Source: Candidatus Dojkabacteria bacterium
Lineage (GTDB): Bacteria > Patescibacteriota > Dojkabacteria > B142 > OLB20
Assembly: GCA_020429485.1 (NCBI GenBank)
Contig: JAGQLK010000021.1
Coordinates: 1-11,791, forward strand
Direction: 5' to 3'
DNA length: 11,791 nucleotides
Numbering within the stretch: position 1 is the first letter of the stretch; every line of letters starts with the position of its first letter. The notes under the pieces were generated by a model, which saw only the letters and a list, made by a program, of their open reading frames with translations, was not told where the DNA came from and made no database searches. Position numbers and translations under genes: made by a program. Of this stretch, positions 6,267 to 11,791 are shown one piece after another.

Positions 6267-7010
6267 TTATTCAGTGAAATCAAATGTATCCATTACCCCA
6301 GCTAATTCAGGCTCCTCAACTGCTTGATCACCTGTTGTGTAGAATAGTGAATAAATATAATCTGTGTCATCATTAAAGAAAATATAGTGTCTCTGGAATA
6401 CACCAGGAACAATTTCTCCATCTGCTCTACATCCAGTGTTACCATTTAATGTAAATAACTCAAACTGGAATTGATCTGCAGATTCAATATCACCTAGACC
6501 TTCTCTAAATCCTTCTCCAAATGAATCACAGAAGTCCTGATCTAGTTCTTCTAAGAGAACAAAAGTAGGATCTTCTAATGCTTGGAAGTTAATTTGGCCT
6601 CCATCGATATCACTAATGATTTCTACTTCATTCAGAAATGAAGTAACTTCCCATGAGTCAGGAACAATCATGCTGAAGCTATAATCTGTATTTGAGTATT
6701 TTTCTTCACCAGCATCAACAAATAGATCACCTGTTTCTCCAGGTGTATCATCTTCCATTGAGTCTAACTCATTGGTTAAGTCAGATTCTAAGTCATTTAG
6801 AGTTGATTCTAAATCATTAGAAATGTCTTCTGCCACTTGATCACCGAGATAATATACTGCTCCTGCAACTCCACCTGTAATGATGCAGCACAAAGCAATA
6901 ATCACTATAAGAATCATGATAGCTTTTCCACCTTTTTTAGGAGAAGCAGTATTAGATTCCATAACTGGAGACGCTGTAGGATTGACGACTTGGTTATTGT
7001 TTTCTTCCAT
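6267..7010 (-). CDS. Single-pass membrane protein with extracellular domain, unknown function
   Basis: I do not recognise a named family for this 247-residue protein. A polar cytoplasmic start rich in Asn, Pro and Ser (1-28) precedes one transmembrane helix (about 30-54, ending GGVAGAVYYLG). An acidic, helical spacer with repeated DLES units (about 56-90) looks like a short coiled-coil stalk. The outer domain (about 104-247) opens YSNTDYSFSMIVPDSWEV, a pattern reminiscent of PsbP/DUF1795-like lipoprotein domains. It contains two cysteines, Cys161 and Cys194, that could form a disulfide. The domain is markedly acidic. It lies downstream of ppaC on the same strand but has a good promoter of its own in the 73-nt gap. 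Confidence 0.75.
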   Translation of the reverse strand: MEENNNQVVNPTASPVMESNTASPKKGGKAIMILIVIIALCCIITGGVAGAVYYLGDQVAEDISNDLESTLNDLESDLTNELDSMEDDTPGETGDLFVDAGEEKYSNTDYSFSMIVPDSWEVTSFLNEVEIISDIDGGQINFQALEDPTFVLLEELDQDFCDSFGEGFREGLGDIESADQFQFELFTLNGNTGCRADGEIVPGVFQRHYIFFNDDTDYIYSLFYTTGDQAVEEPELAGVMDTFDFTE

Positions 7011-7045
7011 TATAAATATAAATTTTATATAAATTTAACTATTAA

Positions 7046-7074
7046 ATTATTAACAGAATTCAGTTTCAAGTCAA
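7046..7074 (-). promoter_or_regulatory. Promoter for the membrane-protein gene
   Basis: On the minus strand TTGACT (7074-7069, 5 of 6 to consensus) and AATAAT (7051-7046, 5 of 6) are spaced by 17 nt. Transcription would begin near 7039 and give a leader of about 29 nt that is almost entirely A/T. No terminator is visible between the ppaC stop and this promoter, so some read-through from ppaC is likely. Confidence 0.5.
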
Positions 7075-7083
7075 TTTGAACGA

Positions 7084-8019
7084 TTAGGAAATCAATGGTT
7101 CGATACTTGGAATAATTTGTTTCTTTCTTGAAACTACGCCAGGTAATATGACTGTATCGCCGGTATAATTTGCATCAAATGCCTTGCTTATGATTTCTTT
7201 TTCCTCATCAGTAGCCACGATTGCTGTTGCTTCTTCTTTGATGATGTCAATTGCAAACATGAAAATGAAATCAGTATTATCCTTTTCTTTTAAACCATTG
7301 ATACCAGTTATAAGCTCTTCTCTAAGTGCCACAACATTATCTGGTTTAGCTGTTTCTAGTACAGAAAATCTAACCATTTTACCGTTGATCTCGTAGCTTT
7401 TGCTGTCGGCCAATAATATATCATCTGCGCTCATACCAGAAAGGTCTGATTTAGCTGCAAATAATTCATCAGCATATTCATCAAGATTTAAACCAGCAAG
7501 TTCTGCTAATTCATTCATCGCATCGATATCATCCTGGCTTGTTGTAGGGCTTGCGCCTTTTAATGTGTCAGAAATGATACATGAAAGAAGTAGTCCAAAA
7601 ACCCATTTAGGTGCTTCATCTTTTACCTCATAACGGATTTCTTCCCAAACGATAGTTGCTGAACATCCATAAATTTTAATTGTGATTGGAATTGGGTTAG
7701 GTGTAGATAATCCTCCTGTAAGTTTATGATGGTCAATTAGCCCTGTTATAGTTGCCTTGTCATATCCAGGAAGCAACTCTTCTGGGTTATTAGTATCGAT
7801 TATAAATACCTGATCATTCTCTGTAAGTTCTGAAATTATTTCTGGAGTTTCAACTTCAAATTTATTTAATACGTATGTTGTTTCTTTATTTAGTGAGCCA
7901 CCAATAACTGCTTCTGCAGGTGTATCTTTGTAATTAGATAGGTACCAAGCATATACTATTGGTGAGCAGGTTGTATCTGTATCTGGTGGGAAATGTCCCA
8001 TTACTTTCATTTTACTCAT
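7084..8019 (-). CDS. ppaC: Manganese-dependent inorganic pyrophosphatase (DHH family II)
   Basis: This soluble enzyme hydrolyses pyrophosphate to two phosphates and pulls biosynthetic reactions forward. Its 311 residues match the family II length. Metal ligands are all visible: GHFPPDTDT (His9, Asp13, Asp15), IIDTNN (Asp75), LIDHHKL (His97, His98) and IISDTLKGASPTT (Asp151). The C-terminal DHHA2 domain ends with the diagnostic GVVSRKKQIIP, whose Arg/Lys residues bind substrate. No CBS or DRTGG regulatory insert is present, so this is the short form. The gene follows the YerC-like regulator with a 17-nt gap and is probably in the same transcript. No Shine-Dalgarno sequence precedes the ATG. 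Confidence 0.96.
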   Translation of the reverse strand: MSKMKVMGHFPPDTDTTCSPIVYAWYLSNYKDTPAEAVIGGSLNKETTYVLNKFEVETPEIISELTENDQVFIIDTNNPEELLPGYDKATITGLIDHHKLTGGLSTPNPIPITIKIYGCSATIVWEEIRYEVKDEAPKWVFGLLLSCIISDTLKGASPTTSQDDIDAMNELAELAGLNLDEYADELFAAKSDLSGMSADDILLADSKSYEINGKMVRFSVLETAKPDNVVALREELITGINGLKEKDNTDFIFMFAIDIIKEEATAIVATDEEKEIISKAFDANYTGDTVILPGVVSRKKQIIPSIEPLIS

Positions 8020-8036
8020 GAAAATTATTTAATAAG

Positions 8037-8324
8037 TTATTTAGATTTCTTTTGAAGCCTATCTAAGGCCATTCGGTAACCATTGTACCCATATTTAAGG
8101 TATTCGCTTACCTTAGCAATTGTAGCAGAACTTGCACCGGTTTCTCTTTCTATCTGTGTATATGGGATACCCTGATCTAGCATTTTAGCTACTTCCCAGC
8201 GAAGCGCGACGGTTTCTTGCTCTGAACTGGTAAGTATATCCTGTAAAAAGGAGGAAATTTCTTCCTTATTCCTAAGGTTTAATAGTGCTTTAGCAATCTC
8301 GTATAATTGATCTGAATTATTCAT
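8037..8324 (-). CDS. YerC/YecD-type TrpR-like DNA-binding regulator
   Basis: A 95-residue protein closely resembling Bacillus YerC, a member of the TrpR-like helix-turn-helix superfamily. The order of features is the same: an N-terminal dimerising helical part, ALRWEVAKMLDQGIPYTQIERETGASSATIAKV (helix-turn-helix roughly 41-74), then EYLKYGYNGYRMALDRLQ. Such proteins bind DNA as dimers; the ligand and regulon are not established, and nothing here supports a tryptophan repressor role. It heads a minus-strand group with ppaC (17-nt gap). Its start is only 18 nt from the start of the divergent 46-codon frame, so both promoters must overlap or lie inside the opposite gene, which would allow autoregulation. 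Confidence 0.9.
   Translation of the reverse strand: MNNSDQLYEIAKALLNLRNKEEISSFLQDILTSSEQETVALRWEVAKMLDQGIPYTQIERETGASSATIAKVSEYLKYGYNGYRMALDRLQKKSK
8302..8307 (+). promoter_or_regulatory. Possible -10 box for the small membrane peptide and SPFH genes
   Basis: A perfect TATAAT lies on the plus strand inside the first codons of the divergent YerC-like gene, 35 nt before the 46-codon frame. The -35 region (TTAATA at 8279-8284, 17-nt spacing) is poor. It would permit transcription of the small frame together with the SPFH gene. Confidence 0.35.
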
Positions 8325-8342
8325 CCAATTCTAAATATTTAT

Positions 8343-8483
8343 ATGGGAGTCAAAATTGATTCTATACTAATTCTAGCATATTCTCAAATATCATATTTGG
8401 GTTTTTTATTCTGGCTAGTCTCTATATTGTGCATTGGGATGGCATTTTGGTATAATCTGCTTACTTTATATATTAAAAAATGA
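8343..8483 (+). CDS. 46-residue hydrophobic membrane peptide upstream of SPFH gene
   Basis: An ATG at 8343 opens a 46-codon frame ending in TGA at 8481-8483, which overlaps the SPFH start as ATGA. The peptide begins MGVKIDSILILAY, continues with an almost unbroken hydrophobic stretch (about residues 8-42, including GFLFWLVSILCIGMAF) and ends YIKK, consistent with one membrane helix and a cytoplasmic C-terminus. No homologue is recognised. The stop/start overlap suggests translational coupling, and a small membrane partner for an SPFH scaffold would make sense, as NfeD is in other bacteria, but this peptide is not NfeD. The counter-argument is that the extended -10 box at 8448-8456 lies within it, so the region could be only a promoter. 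No Shine-Dalgarno sequence is seen. Confidence 0.5.
   Translation: MGVKIDSILILAYSQISYLGFLFWLVSILCIGMAFWYNLLTLYIKK
8427..8456 (+). promoter_or_regulatory. Extended -10 promoter for the SPFH gene
   Basis: TGGTATAAT (8448-8456) is a consensus extended -10 element, and TTGTGC (8427-8432) is a partial -35 with an 18-nt spacer. Transcription would begin near 8463, giving a leader of about 17 nt for the SPFH gene. It lies inside the 46-codon frame, where it encodes Trp-Tyr-Asn. Confidence 0.6.
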
Positions 8484-9415
8484 GAATGGATGTTCTTCTT
8501 GCGATATTATCAGTGCCTTTAGGAATTATTGGGCTGATACTATTCTTCGGTTTATTTAGTATGTTTTATACAGTAGAACAGCAAAGAGTAGCTATTGTAG
8601 AGAGATTTGGTAAGTTTGTCAGATTGGCAAGACCTGGTCTTCACTTCAAATTACCATTTATTGAAAGAATTGCAGGTAGAGTTTCTCTAAGAGTACAACA
8701 GCTTGATGTTAGAGCTGAAACAAAGACAAAAGATAATGTTTTTGTACATGTTGTCGTTTCGGTTCAGTATTTTGTTAATCCTGATAAAGTATACGATGCT
8801 TTTTATAAGCTAAATCAACCTGAAGTTCAGATTAACTCATATGTATTCGATGTTATCCGAGCTAAAGTTCCAGGTATTACTATTGATGAACTATTCGAAA
8901 GAAAAGATGATATTGCAGTAGCAATAAAATCAGAGCTTAATGACACGATGATTGATTTCGGCTTCGAAATATTAAACTCTTTAGTAAATGATATTGAACC
9001 AGTTCAGAAGGTAAAAGATGCAATGAATGAGATTATTGCAGCGCAAAGACTAAAGATTGCAGCAGCGGAAAAAGCTGAAGCGGAAAAGATACTGCAAGTT
9101 AAGGCAGCAGAGGCAGATGCAGAGGCAAAAGCACTACAAGGTAAAGGTATAGCTGATCAAAGAGTAGCAATCATAAATGGATTACAAGAATCGGTTGAAG
9201 ACTTTCAGAATACAATTGAAGGTACAACTGCACAAGATGTAATGAACCTAATACTTCTTACTCAATATTTTGATACTTTGAAGGATATTGGCGAAACATC
9301 AAATTCTAATACAATCCTTATTCCTCATAGTCCTGGTGCAATGGGTGACCTTGCAAATCAACTGCGAGATTCTATGATTGTAGCCAATGAGGTTGGAAAT
9401 AATAATAAAAAATAG
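8480..9415 (+). CDS. SPFH/band 7 protein, HIR/stomatin-like
   Basis: A 311-residue membrane scaffold protein. One hydrophobic N-terminal segment (about 5-30) anchors it. The band 7 domain follows (TVEQQRVAIVERFGKFVRLARPGLHFKLPF at 31-60, through about 185). A charged, alanine/glutamate-rich helix AAEKAEAEKILQVKAAEADAEAKAL (195-219) drives oligomerisation, and the terminus has TTAQDVMNLILLTQYFDTLKDIG and NTILIPHSPGA. This layout is most like the hypersensitive-induced-response branch of SPFH proteins, which form large membrane-associated rings or microdomains. Bacterial members often pair with proteases or NfeD; neither is adjacent here. ATG 8480 overlaps the stop of the preceding small frame; ATG 8486 is an alternative start. 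The KAS III-like gene follows after 22 nt. Confidence 0.93.
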   Translation: MRMDVLLAILSVPLGIIGLILFFGLFSMFYTVEQQRVAIVERFGKFVRLARPGLHFKLPFIERIAGRVSLRVQQLDVRAETKTKDNVFVHVVVSVQYFVNPDKVYDAFYKLNQPEVQINSYVFDVIRAKVPGITIDELFERKDDIAVAIKSELNDTMIDFGFEILNSLVNDIEPVQKVKDAMNEIIAAQRLKIAAAEKAEAEKILQVKAAEADAEAKALQGKGIADQRVAIINGLQESVEDFQNTIEGTTAQDVMNLILLTQYFDTLKDIGETSNSNTILIPHSPGAMGDLANQLRDSMIVANEVGNNNKK

Positions 9416-9437
9416 TTAAGGTATTCATTTCTCTATT

Positions 9438-10811
9438 ATGAGTGAAATATATACTGGCTTTGGTGAGGGGGTAGAAGAGCAAGCTGCTCTTAATCTCGCA
9501 GACAAGTTAAGGCCATATGCGCCAGAATTAGGAATACCATCAATTCCAGATATCACAGCTTTACAAGCAGCAGAAATGGTAGAGGAAGCATACTCTGAGT
9601 TAGCTTTTAGACCTGATGTACTAAGGGTCATTCCTATTGGCGACGAGCACGATCCATCAGTTCTTAAGATGGAGATGTACAGTAATGCAGGTGTACATGC
9701 AGTAGTATTTCATTGGGGCGTGCCAATGGTGGCTCCTAAAGACTATGTGAGTACTTCCAGGTTTCCCATCGTATTTCAAACGTCACCTTTTGTTGATAAA
9801 CGTACTGCACATGACCGTGCCTATGATGCTCTCGTAGAATCTTTGAATCAACTGTTAGTATATGGAGGTGTAAACAGAAATGACATCACTAGGCTTCTGC
9901 TCGGTACTTCTACTATAGAAGCAAACGAGTTTCCTTTTTTACCAGCTTTAGTTACTGGTGAATTAGGGTTAGAAAATGCCGCTAGCTTACAGGCACTTGC
10001 AGCATGTAATTCAGGAGGAATAATGCATGAGCTTGGTTTAAGAGATGAAGTACCTGGGATTACTATTAGTGGCGGTTTCGAATGGATGACTTCATGGGTT
10101 GCTGATGGAAGTGGTACTTTCCCAGCTGATCCAGTTGCGGTTAATGTGTTTGCAAATGGGGGAGCTTTTTTGATGTATGAGCCTGGTGTTACCCTCTCTA
10201 AACTTCCGATATTCATTGATCATTCTCAAAGTTATAAGTCTTCGGGAAGTGTTGACGTGGTAACAAACCCTGATCTTGAAGCGATGGGAATAACTGGGTA
10301 TACACACGATAAATGGGCCTCATTAAGAGCAAAAACCACATATTCAAGTATGATTCCACATCCCGATTTAGTTTTTCCTCAAGTGAGTGAGGAAGGCAGC
10401 TCAATAATGGTTCCACTACCAGAACCACCAGATGGGATATTTGCCGATTTGAGTAGGGGAATGGAATTGACAAGAAGAATGCCTCATTTACCATTGCCAC
10501 TTGCACAATATTTTGCAGAACAGATGAGAGATCAAGGCTATGTAAGTCCAGATTCACCAATTCTAGCGCCATCGCATATACCAACTTGGAAAACACATGA
10601 GCTGATAACAAGAAGAACTTCTAGGCTAAGACTAATCTCTCCATATACTGTAATTGAGGGAAGTCCATCAGCTGCAGCTACTACCGTTTCATTAGCTAGA
10701 AATCTTCATAATGGAATGTTAACGGAAAATCCGGAACAGCCTTTCTTGATGATCAGCTATGGAGGAGGATTTAGCTCTACAATTACTCCTATGAAGCTAG
10801 GCAGTATTTAA
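9438..10811 (+). CDS. Divergent FabH/KAS III-like thiolase-fold enzyme
   Basis: A 457-residue protein with the two-lobed thiolase fold of condensing enzymes. The order of motifs follows FabH: an AHDRAYDALVESLNQLL helix, ITRLLLGTSTIEANEFP (150-166), ALAACNSGG with the nucleophile position Cys190, ISGGFEW, and VNVFANGGAFLMYEPG (235-250), equivalent to the FGDGAGA region. Near the end are PSHIPTWK (His380), EGSPSAAATTVSLA (408-420) and FLMISYGGGFSS. Cys and a candidate His are kept. The catalytic Asn of the FabH GNTSAA motif is Ser409 here (GSPSAA), so decarboxylative condensation is uncertain. It is also 120-140 residues longer than FabH. Possible roles are acyl-chain condensation, HMG-CoA-synthase-like chemistry or acyl transfer; none is proven. 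It is probably co-transcribed with the SPFH gene. No Shine-Dalgarno sequence is present. Confidence 0.75.
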   Translation: MSEIYTGFGEGVEEQAALNLADKLRPYAPELGIPSIPDITALQAAEMVEEAYSELAFRPDVLRVIPIGDEHDPSVLKMEMYSNAGVHAVVFHWGVPMVAPKDYVSTSRFPIVFQTSPFVDKRTAHDRAYDALVESLNQLLVYGGVNRNDITRLLLGTSTIEANEFPFLPALVTGELGLENAASLQALAACNSGGIMHELGLRDEVPGITISGGFEWMTSWVADGSGTFPADPVAVNVFANGGAFLMYEPGVTLSKLPIFIDHSQSYKSSGSVDVVTNPDLEAMGITGYTHDKWASLRAKTTYSSMIPHPDLVFPQVSEEGSSIMVPLPEPPDGIFADLSRGMELTRRMPHLPLPLAQYFAEQMRDQGYVSPDSPILAPSHIPTWKTHELITRRTSRLRLISPYTVIEGSPSAAATTVSLARNLHNGMLTENPEQPFLMISYGGGFSSTITPMKLGSI

Positions 10812-11791
10812 TCAATGTAAGTAACTCTGTAAACTACACCTGCTTTATCATCACTGATATACATATCGCCATTATGATCAAACTTTACATCAACTGGTCT
10901 GCCCCAAGCTTCGCCGCTTTCGGGATCTAGCCAGCCAGTAATGAAGTTTATAGTCTCAGCATTGCGATCAAAAATATTGAGTCTGACTATTTTATAACCA
11001 GTTGGAACAGTTCTATTCCAAGATCCATGAAATCCAATAAACATATTTTCATTTAATGAGTCAGGGAAACTAGTGTTTGTTGGGAAAAAATCCATTCCCA
11101 ACGGTGCAGAATGGGCCTGCATATCATATGTTGACCCAATAGCCTCATTTCGACAGAAATCTTCTTTCTCTGGATATTCAGGATTAGTAATACCTTGACC
11201 ATAGCAATAAGGCCATCCATAATGCTCACCTTCTTCTATTATATTTACTTCCTCAGGTGGTACATCATCTCCTATTTGGTCTCTACCATTATTAACACCC
11301 CAAATTTTACCTCCATAAAATGCAAAATCAACAGTATTTCTAAGGCCACTTGCATAAATACTGTGGTTGCTACCATCCAAGTTATAAACAGATATTGCTG
11401 CTCGTCGAGGATCAGATTCTTCGCATACATTGCAACTAGAACCACTAGCTACGTAAAGTCTTTCATCTGGGCCTATTCTTACGGTTTTGGAAGTATGTCC
11501 ATCAAATGGAAGATCAGGTACAATAATCTCCTTACTGGAATACGTTCCCTCTGAAGTTATGTCTCGATATACACTGATTTGAGATTTTTCTCCAACATAA
11601 AGATCACCAAGATAGTATTCTAATCCATGTGGTGAATCTAATGAGCTATCTACAAGCAGATTTTCTTCTGCAAAACCATCTTTATCATTATCAATAACGA
11701 CATATAATGAATTTGCTGACTGATCTACTATCCATAAATTGTTACTATCATCAAATGCAATTCCTCTAGGCTTTACAAGTCCATATGTAAA
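10808..11791 (-). CDS. PQQ-type glucose/sorbosone dehydrogenase domain protein, N-terminus outside window
   Basis: The frame is open from the window edge to TAA at 10808-10810, 327 residues visible. It is a six-bladed beta-propeller of the glucose/sorbosone dehydrogenase family, whose characterised members oxidise sugars with PQQ in the periplasm or outside the cell. Visible landmarks (fragment numbering) are DGHTSKTVRIGPD (His99), ASGSSCNVCEESDPRRAA (a probable disulfide pair, Cys120/Cys123), GLRNTVDF (Arg151, Asn152), WGVNNGRDQIGDD and GEHYGWPYCYG. The earlier blades appear as PRGIAFDDSNNLWIVD and HGLEYYLGDLYVGE. Any signal peptide lies outside the window. A TTG at 11378-11380 could look like a start, but the frame and the propeller sequence clearly continue upstream. 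Its stop overlaps the KAS III-like stop by 4 nt in convergent orientation. Confidence 0.88.
   Translation of the reverse strand, partial: FTYGLVKPRGIAFDDSNNLWIVDQSANSLYVVIDNDKDGFAEENLLVDSSLDSPHGLEYYLGDLYVGEKSQISVYRDITSEGTYSSKEIIVPDLPFDGHTSKTVRIGPDERLYVASGSSCNVCEESDPRRAAISVYNLDGSNHSIYASGLRNTVDFAFYGGKIWGVNNGRDQIGDDVPPEEVNIIEEGEHYGWPYCYGQGITNPEYPEKEDFCRNEAIGSTYDMQAHSAPLGMDFFPTNTSFPDSLNENMFIGFHGSWNRTVPTGYKIVRLNIFDRNAETINFITGWLDPESGEAWGRPVDVKFDHNGDMYISDDKAGVVYRVTYID

Noticed and set aside
9848..10611. Antisense open frames of 122 and 132 codons opposite the KAS III-like gene.
   Set aside because: Their translations are low-complexity and resemble no family, while the plus-strand frame shows conserved condensing-enzyme motifs throughout.
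11378..11380. TTG as the start of a 190-residue protein on the minus strand.
   Set aside because: The same frame stays open for 137 more residues to the window edge and carries conserved propeller motifs, so the TTG is internal.
11195..11554. A 119-codon plus-strand frame near the right edge.
   Set aside because: It lies opposite the sugar-dehydrogenase propeller, whose minus-strand frame is continuous with conserved motifs to the window edge.
1..11791. CRISPR arrays, insertion sequences, toxin-antitoxin pairs or phage genes.
   Set aside because: No regularly spaced repeats, transposase motifs or terminal inverted repeats were seen; the genes are housekeeping or single accessory genes.

Overview
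The window is AT-rich (roughly one third G+C by eye) and densely coding. Gaps between genes are very short, and gene direction flips repeatedly: + to 1403, - from 1405 to 3958, + from 4002 to 6225, - from 6267 to 8324, + from 8343 to 10811, - from 10808 to the end. UGA is an ordinary stop (rlmH ends with it), so the glycine-UGA codes of some reduced lineages do not apply. None of the eleven start codons has a clear Shine-Dalgarno sequence, and at least one gene (mnmA) appears to be transcribed without a leader. An archaeal-type AspRS, a YerC/TrpR-like regulator, a Mn-dependent pyrophosphatase, a GH15/phosphorylase-kinase-like protein and a DUF3179 protein together best fit a small-genome bacterium of the Patescibacteria/CPR type. 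This placement is an inference; a clostridia-like or other uncultured lineage cannot be excluded from one window.

Region by region: (1) 1-1403 carries the 3' part of a GH15-like gene overlapping a small SRPBCC-fold gene. The latter contains a perfect 15-bp inverted repeat near its end. (2) 1405-3958, minus strand: rlmH (23S rRNA methyltransferase), then a 337-nt gap with a compact T-box riboswitch, then aspS. AspS is archaeal-type and probably nondiscriminating, and it has an extra C-terminal YbaK-like domain. The T-box has the sequence for sensing a tRNA with discriminator base G, as tRNA-Asp and tRNA-Asn have. (3) 4002-6225: a membrane-anchored DUF3179 protein and mnmA (tRNA 2-thiouridylase). 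mnmA is preceded by an extended -10 promoter flanked by several dyads. (4) 6267-8324, minus strand: a YerC-like regulator, Mn-pyrophosphatase (ppaC), and an anchored extracellular protein of unknown function with its own promoter. (5) 8343-10811: an unlisted 46-codon membrane peptide overlapping (ATGA) an HIR/stomatin-type SPFH gene, followed after 22 nt by a divergent FabH/KAS III-like thiolase-fold enzyme. (6) 10808-11791, minus strand: the C-terminal 327 residues of a PQQ-type glucose/sorbosone dehydrogenase, running off the window.

Translation and tRNA/rRNA modification dominate the housekeeping content (aspS, rlmH, mnmA). The points most worth following up are the AspRS-YbaK fusion with its unusually short T-box leader, the small-peptide/SPFH/KAS III-like group, and the dyads at the leaderless mnmA promoter. 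No transposase, CRISPR array, tRNA or rRNA gene was seen.
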